From Lachnospiraceae bacterium (GTDB taxonomy: Bacteria > Bacillota_A > Clostridia > Lachnospirales > Lachnospiraceae), in assembly GCA_018365895.1 (NCBI GenBank), contig JAGZJD010000001.1:49239-113238 (forward strand): 64,000 nt of DNA, read 5' to 3'. Position numbers and translations under genes: made by a program. Positions 24,631 through 32,924 of the stretch are shown piece by piece (the stretch's first letter is position 1; each line of letters begins with the position of its first letter). The notes below the pieces were generated by a model that was given only the letters and a program-made list of their open reading frames with translations, had not been told where the DNA came from and ran no database searches.

Positions 24631-26271
24631 TTATTCTGCTTTTTCAAGCACTTCTTCTGCAATATTTCTTGCATGGTCGGAAATACGTTCCAGACATACA
24701 AGCGCATCCAAGTATACGATACCTGCTTCTGTCGTGCACTGATTTTTTGTCAGACGCTTGATATGAGATGCTCTCATAGAAATTTCCAAAGCATCTGCCT
24801 TTGTTTCTTCTTCTATAACAAGAAGCGCTTTCTCACGGCTTCTTGTCTCATAAGCCTCCAACGCATAGAAGTAGCTGTTTGTACAAACTTCAATCATCTC
24901 TGTCAACTCTTCTTTGCCGTCATCAGTAAACTGGGCTTTGCCTCCGATCAGTGATTCTGCAAATTCAGAGATATTTTCGCAGTAGTCACTGATACGCTCA
25001 ATATCAGACAGCACCTGAAGCATATGTGTTACTTCCTGATGTTCCTTCTCACTGACCGCCAGAGAACTTAGCTTCACTGCATAAGATGTAATCTGGGCAC
25101 TCATCTTATCAACCACGTCTTCTTCTTCACAAATCTCGCGGATCGCATCCCGATCAAGTGTAAACATAACTGTTTTCGCTTTTTCCAGAGAATCTGCAAC
25201 AATATGTCCCATACGGATCAGTTCTTTTTCTGCAGACTGAAGTGCGATTCCCGGTGTCTCAAGCATACGATCATCCAAAAGTACCTGTTCTTCTGTATTT
25301 TCGCTTTCTTCCACTCTGCTGATTTTCTTTGCAAGCTTAATAATCAGGCCGGAAGCCGGGAAGAGAAGTACTGTTGTTCCAATGTTAAAGATTGTATGAA
25401 CAAGTGAAATTTCTGTCTGCGTAATCTGTCCTAATCCTGCCGCTGGATTAATTACCTGGAAGAATATGATCGCTCCCACACTGAAAATTACCGTACCAAT
25501 AACATTAAACAGTAAATGCATAAATGCTGCTGTCTTTGCATTTCTCTTTGCTCCAATAGATGACAGAAGCGCTGTCACACAAGTACCAATATTCTGCCCC
25601 ATAATAATATAAATAGCTGCATTAAACGGTACAAGACCTGCTGCTGCAAGGCTCTGCAGAATACCAACAGATGCTGAAGAACTCTGGATAATTGCTGTCA
25701 CACCTGTACCTGCAAGAATTCCGAGGAACGGATTTGCTCCAAGCGTTGTAAACACACTTCTGAATACTGCGGAATCCTGAAGCGGCTCTACTGCTGAAGA
25801 CATTGTGGAAATACCGACAAATAACAGACCAAATCCAATGATAATATTGGAAATCTCTTTTGTCGCATAGCGTTTTCCTGTCAGCATGACAATTACACCG
25901 ATCATAATCGCAATCGGCGCCAGCGTTGACGGACTTAAAAACTTCGCCCACTCCACACTGGAGACAAGCCATCCGGTTACAGTTGTACCAATGTTGGCAC
26001 CCATGATCACGCCCATCGCCTGTGTCAGATTCATAATTCCTGCATTTACAAAACCAACTACCATGACCGTTGTTGCCGAAGAACTCTGAATCACGGCGGT
26101 AATAGCTGCCCCTAAAAGTACTCCGAGGAGCTTATTTTTCGTTAAAATCTCAAGCAGCGTCTTCATTTTGTTTCCTGCTGCATTTTCAAGCCCCTGTGCC
26201 ATAATCTGCATTCCGTAGATGAACATACCAAGTCCGCCTACAAATGGCACAATGATATTTACATAGTTCAT
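24631..26271 (-). CDS. Na+/phosphate cotransporter (NptA/YjbB family) with PhoU-like tail
   Basis: A 546-residue membrane protein. It has two inverted Na/Pi-cotransporter repeats with the QSSSATT and QSSSASV signatures (AVIQSSSATTVMVVGFVN and AIIQSSSASVGILQSLA) and GANIGTTVTGWL / GQNIGTCVTALL partners. The C-terminal 200 residues are cytoplasmic and PhoU-like (EKELIRMGHIVADSLEKAKTV...LSDIERISDYCENISEFAESL). Members move phosphate with sodium, in or out. Three PHO-like repeats lie 87 bases upstream of its start, which fits phosphate control. Confidence 0.9.
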   Translation of the reverse strand: MNYVNIIVPFVGGLGMFIYGMQIMAQGLENAAGNKMKTLLEILTKNKLLGVLLGAAITAVIQSSSATTVMVVGFVNAGIMNLTQAMGVIMGANIGTTVTGWLVSSVEWAKFLSPSTLAPIAIMIGVIVMLTGKRYATKEISNIIIGFGLLFVGISTMSSAVEPLQDSAVFRSVFTTLGANPFLGILAGTGVTAIIQSSSASVGILQSLAAAGLVPFNAAIYIIMGQNIGTCVTALLSSIGAKRNAKTAAFMHLLFNVIGTVIFSVGAIIFFQVINPAAGLGQITQTEISLVHTIFNIGTTVLLFPASGLIIKLAKKISRVEESENTEEQVLLDDRMLETPGIALQSAEKELIRMGHIVADSLEKAKTVMFTLDRDAIREICEEEDVVDKMSAQITSYAVKLSSLAVSEKEHQEVTHMLQVLSDIERISDYCENISEFAESLIGGKAQFTDDGKEELTEMIEVCTNSYFYALEAYETRSREKALLVIEEETKADALEISMRASHIKRLTKNQCTTEAGIVYLDALVCLERISDHARNIAEEVLEKAE

Positions 26272-26357
26272 TTCTTCCTCCTGTAAATTCCCTTTTTCTC
26301 TTTGTTATTTTATTTTTCCTTATTTAAAATAGCATTATCTTTCCCGAATGACAAGAA

Positions 26358-26385
26358 TTAACTTTAATTTTACATAGATTTAACA
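26358..26385. promoter_or_regulatory. Putative PHO boxes between the Na/Pi cotransporter and purF
   Basis: On the plus strand TTAACT (26358), TTTACA (26369) and TTAACA (26380) repeat with an exact 11-base period. The 17-base core TTTACATAGATTTAACA differs at one base from the pst operon box TTTACACAGATTTAACA. The repeats point toward purF and away from the cotransporter, so which promoter they act on is unclear. Confidence 0.6.
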
Positions 26386-26427
26386 TTATTTGCCTTGACG
26401 CAGACACTATTTTAGTCTTATTATACA

Positions 26428-26456
26428 TTGACTTTTCCAGACATGTCTGGGATAAT
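26428..26456 (+). promoter_or_regulatory. purF promoter with palindromic operator in its spacer
   Basis: TTGACT (26428-26433), a 17-base spacer and GATAAT (26451-26456) form a promoter. The perfect 14-bp palindrome CCAGACATGTCTGG occupies 26437-26450, filling the spacer. This is an ideal repressor position. It does not match the Bacillus PurR box (CGAA...TTCG). Confidence 0.65.
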
Positions 26457-26503
26457 TCTATCGTAAAAAATTCAAATAAATTTCAGGAAAAGGACTGATA
26501 CTT

Positions 26504-27916
26504 ATGAATCAAAAGAACTGTTATGACAGTGGGCTTCACGAAGAGTGCGGAGTTTTCGGAATCTACGATCCTTCCGGACACAATGTTGCATCTTCTATCT
26601 ATTACGGATTATCTGCACTTCAGCACCGCGGACAGGAATCCTGCGGTATCGCAGTTACTCATACGGATGGACCAAAACCAAATATCCTTTCTCACAAAGG
26701 ACTCGGACTTGTTAATGAAGTATTTCCTTCAGATGTACTCCACACGCTTCCCGGCAATATCGGTGTAGGTCATGTGCGCTACTCTACTGCCGGAGCGACC
26801 ACCGTAGAAAATGCGCAACCTCTTGTTCTGAATTATATAAAAGGAGCATTGGCTCTTGTTCACAACGGCAATTTAATTAATGCAGAAGAAATGCGGCACC
26901 AACAGGAAATGACAGGTGCTATTTTCCAGACGACAATTGATTCTGAAGTTATCGCATATTCCATTGCCCGAGAACGAATTCACACTCATTCTGTAGAAGA
27001 TGCAGTTCTTCAGACTGCACAAAACATTCAAGGTGGATTTGCATTAATTATTATGAGTCCTCAAAAGCTCATAGGGATTCGTGATCCTCTCGGGCTCAAA
27101 CCACTTTGTCTTGGCAAAAGAGATGATGCTTATATTCTTGCCTCTGAAAGCTGTGCACTAACTTCTGTCGGTGCTGAACTGATCCGCGATATTAAACCGG
27201 GAGAAATGGTTTCTATTACTGCTGATGGTATTACCTCCGACCTAACACTTTGTCAGACAAAACACGCTCGCTGTATTTTTGAATATATTTATTTTGCACG
27301 ACTAGACAGCTGTATTGATGGAATCAATGTCTATGATGCCAGAATCCAGGGAGGACGCGCCCTTGCTAAATCTTATCCTGTAGACGCTGATCTTGTAGTT
27401 GGTGTTCCGGAATCTGGCATTACCGCTGCAAAAGGCTACTCAGAAGAATCCGGAATTCCATTTGGAATTGCCTTTTATAAAAACAGCTATGTAGGCAGGA
27501 CTTTCATTAAACCAAGCCAGCAGGAACGAGAAGACAGCGTAAAAATTAAACTAAATGTTCTGGCATCTGTTGTTAAGGGGAAACGCCTCATCCTTGTAGA
27601 TGACTCCATCGTGCGCGGAACTACGATTGCCAACCTAATTCGGATGCTGAAACAGGCTGGCGCTCTTGAAGTCCATGTACGCATCAGTTCGCCGCCGTTT
27701 CTCTATCCATGCTATTTCGGAACTGATGTTCCGTCCAACAAACAGTTGATCGCACATCAGCATACAACTGAAGAAATCTGTCAGCTGATTGACGCTGATT
27801 CCCTCGGTTATATGAAAATCGAAGACCTTCAGTCCATGGTTGGGAAGCTTCAAATATGCAAGGCATGTTTTGATGGAAATTATCCGATGGATGTCTCACA
27901 TTTAACCAAAAATTAG
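26504..27916 (+). CDS. purF: Amidophosphoribosyltransferase
   Basis: A 470-residue enzyme that makes 5-phosphoribosylamine from PRPP and glutamine, the first committed step of purine synthesis. A 14-residue propeptide precedes the catalytic Cys15 (HEE|CGVFGIYD), as in the Bacillus type. The glutaminase motifs HRGQES, GHVRYSTAG and HNGNL are present, as is the PRPP motif LILVDDSIVRGTT. Cysteines at CIFEYIYFARLDS and LQICKACFDGNYP fit the [4Fe-4S] cluster ligands of the B. subtilis enzyme. It stands alone, not in a pur operon. Confidence 0.96.
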   Translation: MNQKNCYDSGLHEECGVFGIYDPSGHNVASSIYYGLSALQHRGQESCGIAVTHTDGPKPNILSHKGLGLVNEVFPSDVLHTLPGNIGVGHVRYSTAGATTVENAQPLVLNYIKGALALVHNGNLINAEEMRHQQEMTGAIFQTTIDSEVIAYSIARERIHTHSVEDAVLQTAQNIQGGFALIIMSPQKLIGIRDPLGLKPLCLGKRDDAYILASESCALTSVGAELIRDIKPGEMVSITADGITSDLTLCQTKHARCIFEYIYFARLDSCIDGINVYDARIQGGRALAKSYPVDADLVVGVPESGITAAKGYSEESGIPFGIAFYKNSYVGRTFIKPSQQEREDSVKIKLNVLASVVKGKRLILVDDSIVRGTTIANLIRMLKQAGALEVHVRISSPPFLYPCYFGTDVPSNKQLIAHQHTTEEICQLIDADSLGYMKIEDLQSMVGKLQICKACFDGNYPMDVSHLTKN

Positions 27917-27925
27917 CATACCATT

Positions 27926-27958
27926 CCGATGGGGAGAGGCAATTCCTCTCCCTCTCGG
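27926..27958. terminator. Stem-loop between convergent purF and spoVAE
   Basis: CCGA-tggggagagg-CAATT-cctctccctc-TCGG folds into a GC-rich stem with an 8-bp core (GGGAGAGG/CCTCTCCC). No T-run follows on either strand, so it is a likely but imperfect bidirectional terminator. Confidence 0.55.
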
Positions 27959-27990
27959 ATTGACTGCTCTGCTTTCAAACATTTCTCATC

Positions 27991-28347
27991 TTATTTTTTC
28001 ATTTTCGGCTCAAAGATTAATGATGCCAGATATCCGAAAATCAAAGCAGCCGAAATTCCCACTGCACTCGCTTGAAATCCTCCCATAAAGAGTCCGATAA
28101 ATCCGTTATTGTCTACTCCTTCTTTTACTCCTTTCCAGAGTACATTTCCAAATCCAAGCAGCGGAACACTCGCGCCTGCTCCCGCATACTTCAGAAATGG
28201 TTCGTAAATCTGAAGGCATCCAAGCACTGCACCGCTGCATACGAGCAGCACCATGACTCTTCCCGGCATCAGTTTTGTTCGGTCCAGAAGAATCTGCACG
28301 ACTGCGCAGATCAGACCTCCCACCCAGAATGCATTTATATAATCCAT
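27991..28347 (-). CDS. spoVAE: Stage V sporulation protein AE
   Basis: A 118-residue membrane protein of the SpoVA channel that moves dipicolinic acid into the forespore and out again at germination. It has three to four hydrophobic segments and the family pattern AGAGASVPLLGFGNVLWKGVKEGVDNNG...GFQASAVGISAALIFGY. AACAGGAGGAAC precedes the start. It is the last gene of the spoVA cluster; spoVAF is absent behind it, and only one AE-type gene is present. Confidence 0.93.
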   Translation of the reverse strand: MDYINAFWVGGLICAVVQILLDRTKLMPGRVMVLLVCSGAVLGCLQIYEPFLKYAGAGASVPLLGFGNVLWKGVKEGVDNNGFIGLFMGGFQASAVGISAALIFGYLASLIFEPKMKK

Positions 28348-28365
28348 AAGTTCCTCCTGTTATTT

Positions 28366-29376
28366 TTAGATTTTTACATGTTCCAGAACAATCCCGTGTG
28401 CAATTCCCGGAACACTTTCTCCTTCATTATAACTAACAGTAGACATGAGTGCGCCTGTAGGCACAAAGAGTACCCGCTTCCACTCACCGCTTACGAGTTT
28501 TGGCAAAATACATGCTGCCAATGTTGTTGCCGCACATCCGCATCCACTTCCCCCGGAATGGGTATCCTGCAGCTGTTGATCAAAAATCATCATTCCGCAG
28601 TCGTTATGATTGTGCTTAATATCATTTCCCTTCTTCCGCATAAGATCAAACAGAATGCTCTGTCCCACATATCCCAGATCTCCTGTAATAATCCTGTCAT
28701 AATCCTCTGCCTGTCGCCCAAAGTCTTCGAAATGTTTTAAAATTGTATCACAGGCTGCCGGCGCCATACAAGCTCCCATATTTTGAGAATCTTTTAAACC
28801 GTAATCCACAATTTTTCCGATGGTCACGCCTGCAATCCTCACGTTGCTCGGCGCGGTTCCCACGATAAAAGCTCCGCTCCCGGTCACTGTCCAGGAAGCC
28901 GAGAGCGGTCTTTGATTTGCGTACCCTAGCGGAAAGCGAAACTCCTTTTCTGCACTTCCAAAATGACTTGAAGTAACTGCAAGCATATAATCTCCGTAAC
29001 CGGCAGCTACACTCATAGATGCCAGTGCCAAAGCTTCTCCGGAAGTGGAGCAGGCGCCGTAGAGGCCGAACATTGGAATTTGAAATGCTTCCACCCCAAG
29101 AGATGTGGCAATTCCCTGTCGGAGCAAGTCCCCTCCAAACAGATATCGAATCTGCTCCGGCACAAGCCCGGCTTTCCCAAGAGCAATTGCACAAGCCTTA
29201 TTCTGCATCCGGCTTTCTGCCGCCTCCCATGTATCTTCGCCAAAAAGATTTTCATGATCTACAAAATCAAATAGCGTTCCTAACGGTCCCTCTCCTTCTT
29301 TTTCTCCTACAACTGAAGCCGCCGTAATAAGATACGGTGCCTGTTCAAATGAAATACTCTGACTTCCTTTGATCAT
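28366..29376 (-). CDS. spoVAD: Stage V sporulation protein AD
   Basis: A 336-residue soluble protein with a thiolase/ketoacyl-synthase-like fold that in Bacillus binds dipicolinic acid. Family features are FGLYGACSTSGEALALASM (the position of the thiolase Cys), ITGDLGYVGQSILFDLM, and DCGMMIFDQQLQDTHSGGSGCGCAA. The start is the ATG 29374-29376 (MIKGSQSISF), which overlaps the spoVAC stop by one base (TGATG); a longer reading to 29430 overlaps spoVAC heavily and was rejected. Confidence 0.95.
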   Translation of the reverse strand: MIKGSQSISFEQAPYLITAASVVGEKEGEGPLGTLFDFVDHENLFGEDTWEAAESRMQNKACAIALGKAGLVPEQIRYLFGGDLLRQGIATSLGVEAFQIPMFGLYGACSTSGEALALASMSVAAGYGDYMLAVTSSHFGSAEKEFRFPLGYANQRPLSASWTVTGSGAFIVGTAPSNVRIAGVTIGKIVDYGLKDSQNMGACMAPAACDTILKHFEDFGRQAEDYDRIITGDLGYVGQSILFDLMRKKGNDIKHNHNDCGMMIFDQQLQDTHSGGSGCGCAATTLAACILPKLVSGEWKRVLFVPTGALMSTVSYNEGESVPGIAHGIVLEHVKI

Positions 29377-29930
29377 CAGAAATTTACCCCCATTCTTCCC
29401 AGAAGATAATAGATCAGGCCGAGCGTCCACGATGTCAGTATTCCATACAAAATAACCGGACCTGCAATCGTAAATATTTTACAACCCACACCGAAGACCT
29501 GTCCTTCTTTCTTGTATTCAATTGCCGGAGCTGCTACAGAGTTAGCAAATCCGGTAATCGGGACAAGGGCTCCTGCACCTCCCCATTTCCCGATTCTTGG
29601 ATAAAGCCCCATCCCTGTCAGTAATACGCTAAGCAAAATAAGAAGAAGTGATGTCCACGCCCCACAAATCTCCTGATTCATTCCGAGTGACTGACAATAA
29701 TTAGAAATCCCCTGTCCAATTACGCAGATACTTCCTCCTGTAATAAATGCTTTTATCATATTGGTGTATACGTTATGCACCGGTGTTTTTTCTTTTACAT
29801 AAGCTTCATATGCTTCCGCTCTCTTTTGTTTCTGTGCTTTTTTTTCCTCTTCTTTTGTCTCCATCCTTCTGGCATTAGCAAGTCCGTCTTTTACTTCCTG
29901 TCTCTGTCTTCTCCCGGATGCGTTTCCCAT
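29376..29930 (-). CDS. spoVAC: Stage V sporulation protein AC
   Basis: A 184-residue membrane protein, the mechanosensitive-like subunit of the SpoVA dipicolinate channel. A charged cytoplasmic N-terminus of about 50 residues (RRQRQEVKDGLANARRMETKEEEKKAQKQKR) precedes four hydrophobic segments with GGAGALVPITGFANSVAAPAIEYKKEGQVFGVG, the SpoVAC signature. The charged extension is longer than in Bacillus. It is translationally coupled to spoVAD. Confidence 0.94.
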   Translation of the reverse strand: MGNASGRRQRQEVKDGLANARRMETKEEEKKAQKQKRAEAYEAYVKEKTPVHNVYTNMIKAFITGGSICVIGQGISNYCQSLGMNQEICGAWTSLLLILLSVLLTGMGLYPRIGKWGGAGALVPITGFANSVAAPAIEYKKEGQVFGVGCKIFTIAGPVILYGILTSWTLGLIYYLLGRMGVNF

Positions 29931-29946
29931 TTCTTATCTCTCCTTT

Positions 29947-30372
29947 CTACCAGCGATTCGCATAAAATATCACTGCTCCAATTCCTTTTCCAAAAGCAAT
30001 CCCGGCAATAAGCCAGGGAATCCCTTTGAGAATTTTTACTCTCCTGACAAAAATCGGAAAAATATTCAGGATTTCCGCCAGCGCCATAGACCAGCATCCT
30101 ACAAAGATCCCTGCACATAATCCGAATATCGGCAAAAGAACCATACCTCCCGGAATGTTCAAACGATACAGAAAAAAAATATTTCCAAAAATCCCTCCGA
30201 GTGCAACACATTCTTCATATAATAATACCTTATCACCGGTACGGGTCCGATCTGCAAATTCGGAAATCACGCCAAGTCCGATAATAAAGGAAAACAGCCC
30301 TCCGGCAATTGCAACTCCGCCTGAAAAACCAATCATTCCAAGCAGAATCTGCGCCGCCCAATTCGGCATCAT
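29947..30372 (-). CDS. spoVAB: Stage V sporulation protein AB
   Basis: A 141-residue membrane protein with four predicted helices. GFSGGVAIAGGLFSFI and YEECVALGGIFGN match SpoVAB. AGGAGGAAGC precedes ATGATG. The start overlaps spoVAA by 4 bases (ATGA). It belongs to the forespore dipicolinate uptake operon. Confidence 0.93.
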   Translation of the reverse strand: MMPNWAAQILLGMIGFSGGVAIAGGLFSFIIGLGVISEFADRTRTGDKVLLYEECVALGGIFGNIFFLYRLNIPGGMVLLPIFGLCAGIFVGCWSMALAEILNIFPIFVRRVKILKGIPWLIAGIAFGKGIGAVIFYANRW

Positions 30373-31034
30373 ACGCTTCCTCCTCTTCCCTTCGGATGCG
30401 GTTCTCCTGCATCGATCTCTACCTGTTCCCTTGAATAGTTTTGAATCAAAGTTGTCTGGATATCGTTTTCATAGAGACGCATTTCCACCTCCATCGGTGT
30501 TGGATCTACTGCAAACTTGCGTCCGCCAAAATGATTGAAAAAGATTAAGATCCCAATCGTAAGACCAACACTGTAAGTAAGTTCCAAAATAGTAAATCCA
30601 TCCGAAGGACTGCCTGTCAGCAGCTCATAAACCTGTCCAAATAACTTCGCCATAGCCACATCATTTTGGAAAGCCATAATCGAAAATGCTGCTCCTACAA
30701 AGGAAATCAGCACTACCGCCGCCGTTTTACACAGATGGAACAGCTTGTTTGGTGTTTGCTGTTTCTCATAGACAATAATCATATCCGGTGCTCCAAGATT
30801 CTGGATATCTACTTCCTGATACTGCCGGTGAATCAACTCAATTACCCTAAGAATACTCATCACATATCTTCTCTGTTCTTTCGCATTGATTTTCAGTACT
30901 TTTATTGTTTTAATCTTTGACAACATAATGGGATCTGTACATTCTACCGCCATAAGATCTCCTACCGTCACATCCGGCTTCTTCACTTCAATACATTGTT
31001 CCGCCTTCAGATAAACTGTCGTCTTCCCCGCCAT
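30369..31034 (-). CDS. spoVAA: Stage V sporulation protein AA
   Basis: A 221-residue protein with a soluble N-terminal half (VYLKAEQCIEVKKPDVTVGDLMAVECTD) and two C-terminal transmembrane helices (AAVVLISFVGAAFSIMAFQND and YSVGLTIGILIFFNHFGGRK), the SpoVAA layout. The start is the ATG 31032-31034, which overlaps the stop of the preceding small ORF by one base (TAATG). A longer reading to 31085 would lie inside that ORF. Confidence 0.92.
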   Translation of the reverse strand: MAGKTTVYLKAEQCIEVKKPDVTVGDLMAVECTDPIMLSKIKTIKVLKINAKEQRRYVMSILRVIELIHRQYQEVDIQNLGAPDMIIVYEKQQTPNKLFHLCKTAAVVLISFVGAAFSIMAFQNDVAMAKLFGQVYELLTGSPSDGFTILELTYSVGLTIGILIFFNHFGGRKFAVDPTPMEVEMRLYENDIQTTLIQNYSREQVEIDAGEPHPKGRGGSV

Positions 31035-31255
31035 TATCTTACCTGGCAGAGTTCTTTTCCTTCTGCCGCTCCCTTTTCTTTCCATTTTGCTTCTTCTGTA
31101 CCTGTTATTTTTGTGTCCGTCTGACGCACAAGAGTTCCTCTATTTGTCACTTCTATTTTTCCGTCTTCGTAATAATAATAAGCAATGCCTGCCAACACTG
31201 CTGCAAACACAACACAAATTAGGCATATCCGAAGTTTTCTTCTTGCCTGTTCCAT
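31034..31255 (-). CDS. Small single-pass membrane protein between sigF and spoVA
   Basis: A 73-residue protein not recognised as a named family. It has one transmembrane segment (ICLICVVFAAVLAGIAYYYY, residues about 10-29) followed by a soluble tail of about 40 residues with TNRGTLVRQTDTKITGTEEAKW. It has a good start context (GGAAGGAA) and is joined to spoVAA by a TAATG overlap. It is the first gene after the sigma-G-like promoter at 31284-31314, so it is probably made in the forespore with the SpoVA proteins. Confidence 0.75.
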   Translation of the reverse strand: MEQARRKLRICLICVVFAAVLAGIAYYYYEDGKIEVTNRGTLVRQTDTKITGTEEAKWKEKGAAEGKELCQVR

Positions 31256-31283
31256 TTCCTTCCACCATCCTTTCTTTTAGAAG

Positions 31284-31314
31284 TAGTATGTACATTCTCG
31301 AAAAAAAATATTCA
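31284..31314 (-). promoter_or_regulatory. Sigma-G (or sigma-F) type promoter of the spoVA operon
   Basis: On the minus strand TGAATA (31309-31314), an 18-base spacer and CATACTA (31284-31290) match the forespore consensus (gHATR, 17-18 bases, CATnHTA). In B. subtilis spoVA is a sigma-G operon, which supports the call. Confidence 0.8.
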
Positions 31315-31327
31315 GATATGCCCTTTT

Positions 31328-32041
31328 CTACATCTGGCTTCGCAGATAAATCAGAATTTTCTTTTCCATCCGCGACACCTGCACCTGAGAGATTCCAAGC
31401 TCTTTTCCAACCTGTGTTTGCGTCTGGTTTTTGAAATACCTCAGATAAATCAACCGCCGTTCTTCCTTCTTCAGCGTTTCCAAAAGCCTTCCTAATACAA
31501 TTTTATTTAAAATCTGTTCTTCATGACCTTCTTTTTCTACAAGCCTTTCTACAAGCTGAATTTCATTCCCGTCTTTTTGATACACTGGCTTATAAATAGA
31601 TTCCACCTCTCCGGAAGACTCAAGTGCCATCGTAAGCTCCTCTTCCGGCACCCCAAGCTCTTTCGCCAACTCCTGTACTGTCGCATCTCTTCCCAGTTCT
31701 TCCTGAAGTCTCTCCCGTATCAAATGTGCCTTATAGGAAAGTTCTTTCAACGATCTGCTTACCTTGATCATTCCATCATCTCTCAAAAATCGCCTGATTT
31801 CTCCTGCAATCATCGGAACGGCATAGGTAGAAAATTTCACCTCAAAATCCAGGTTGAACTTATCAATCGCTTTTAAAAGTCCGATACTTCCAATCTGAAA
31901 CAAATCTTCCGGCTCTGTCCCGCGTCCGCAAAAACGTTTTACAATACACCAGACAAGTCCCATATTTTCTTCCACTAGCTGTGCTCTCGCTGTCTCATCC
32001 CCATCGTGAGATTGTTTGATCAGTGAGATTGTGCGGTCCAT
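31328..32041 (-). CDS. sigF: RNA polymerase sporulation sigma factor SigF
   Basis: A 237-residue sigma-70 family factor that starts forespore-specific transcription. Region 2 (GLVWCIVKRFCGRGTEPEDLFQIGSIGLLKAIDKFN), region 3 (VQELAKELGVPEEELTMALES) and region 4 (YFKNQTQTQVGKELGISQVQVSRMEKKI) are in order. Position after spoIIAB identifies it as SigF rather than SigG. Its start overlaps spoIIAB by 22 bases; GGAAGGAA precedes the ATG. Confidence 0.96.
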   Translation of the reverse strand: MDRTISLIKQSHDGDETARAQLVEENMGLVWCIVKRFCGRGTEPEDLFQIGSIGLLKAIDKFNLDFEVKFSTYAVPMIAGEIRRFLRDDGMIKVSRSLKELSYKAHLIRERLQEELGRDATVQELAKELGVPEEELTMALESSGEVESIYKPVYQKDGNEIQLVERLVEKEGHEEQILNKIVLGRLLETLKKEERRLIYLRYFKNQTQTQVGKELGISQVQVSRMEKKILIYLRSQM

Positions 32042-32496
32042 ATGTTCCTTCCTTTTCCGATTGTTTTTGCCATCGTAACCTTTGTTCCCCTGCCCGGATT
32101 TGACTCAACTTTGACTTCATCCATAAATGCCTCCATAAACGCAAATCCCATGCCGGATCGGTCCAGTTCCGGCTTCGTTGTATACATCGGCTCCATTGCT
32201 TTTTGCACGTCTTCGATTCCTACTCCTTCATCTGAAACCTGGATCTGTATCGTCTTCTTCCGAATCTGACAGTGAATCTGTATCTGACGGCACGTCCCAT
32301 CTTCCCTATAAGTCTTTCCTTCATATCCGTGGATTACCGCATTTGTTACCGCCTCGGAAACTGCTGTTTTCACATCTGAAACTTCCTCCACCGTAGGATT
32401 TAGCTGGGTTAAAAACGCCGCCACGGCTACTCTTGCAAATCCTTCATTTTCTGAACAGCTATCAAACCTGATCTCCATTTCATTGGTGTCTCTCAT
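32020..32496 (-). CDS. spoIIAB: Anti-sigma F factor / serine kinase SpoIIAB
   Basis: A 158-residue GHKL kinase that holds SigF inactive and phosphorylates SpoIIAA. The N-box is EAVTNAVIHGYEG and the G1 box is VSDEGVGIED; GMGFAFMEAFMDEVKVES is the SpoIIAB signature. I use the ATG 32494-32496, with GGAGGAAAT ahead and one base after the spoIIAA stop. A longer reading to 32514 overlaps spoIIAA. Confidence 0.95.
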   Translation of the reverse strand: MRDTNEMEIRFDSCSENEGFARVAVAAFLTQLNPTVEEVSDVKTAVSEAVTNAVIHGYEGKTYREDGTCRQIQIHCQIRKKTIQIQVSDEGVGIEDVQKAMEPMYTTKPELDRSGMGFAFMEAFMDEVKVESNPGRGTKVTMAKTIGKGRNIWTAQSH

Positions 32497-32497
32497 T

Positions 32498-32809
32498 TTA
32501 AATTTCCTCCTCACATACCCGGATTATTTTCGCTGCACCTGACATCTTCAGTATTTTCCGCATTCGCTCATTTGTATGTACTGCCCACACTTCGCCTCCT
32601 AACAGACAGAGTGTCCGATATCTCCCCATAATTACTCCGATTCCTGAACTATCCATAAAATCTGTATCCCTAAAATCAAAAATGACATACCGGATATGTT
32701 TTCTCCTGATCAGTTCGTCCGCTTCTTTACGGATGGTCTCTGCACTAAAATGATCTACCTCCGGCGGCAGAAAAATTGTCAGACAGTTTTCTTCAATTAA
32801 ATACTCCAT
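32498..32809 (-). CDS. spoIIAA: Anti-anti-sigma factor SpoIIAA
   Basis: A 103-residue STAS-domain protein. The phosphorylated serine is in FMDSSGIGVIMGRY near residue 55. Unphosphorylated SpoIIAA binds SpoIIAB and frees SigF. GGGGG lies at a good distance from the ATG. It is the first gene of the spoIIA operon. I could not find a convincing sigma-H or Spo0A site ahead of it. Confidence 0.94.
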   Translation of the reverse strand: MEYLIEENCLTIFLPPEVDHFSAETIRKEADELIRRKHIRYVIFDFRDTDFMDSSGIGVIMGRYRTLCLLGGEVWAVHTNERMRKILKMSGAAKIIRVCEEEI

Positions 32810-32831
32810 GAACTTAATACCCCCTGTGTTC

Positions 32832-32873
32832 TTTGCCGGAATCTACTTCCTGTTCCTTTGCTTTTCCGGCAAA
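32832..32873. repeat. Inverted repeat ahead of spoIIAA
   Basis: TTTGCCGGAA (32832-32841) and TTCCGGCAAA (32864-32873) are perfect 10-bp arms separated by 22 bases. No T-run follows in either direction. It lies where the spoIIA promoter should be, so it may be an operator or an RNA hairpin. Confidence 0.55.
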
Positions 32874-32924
32874 TGAAAAAGGAAAATGCAATTTCTTACA
32901 CTTTCCTTCTCTGACGTAACTTTT

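Noticed and set aside
32810..32924. Sigma-H promoter for spoIIA
   Set aside because: AGGAAGT and AAGAACA elements are present but the spacing is too short and the -10 lacks GAAT; not supported.
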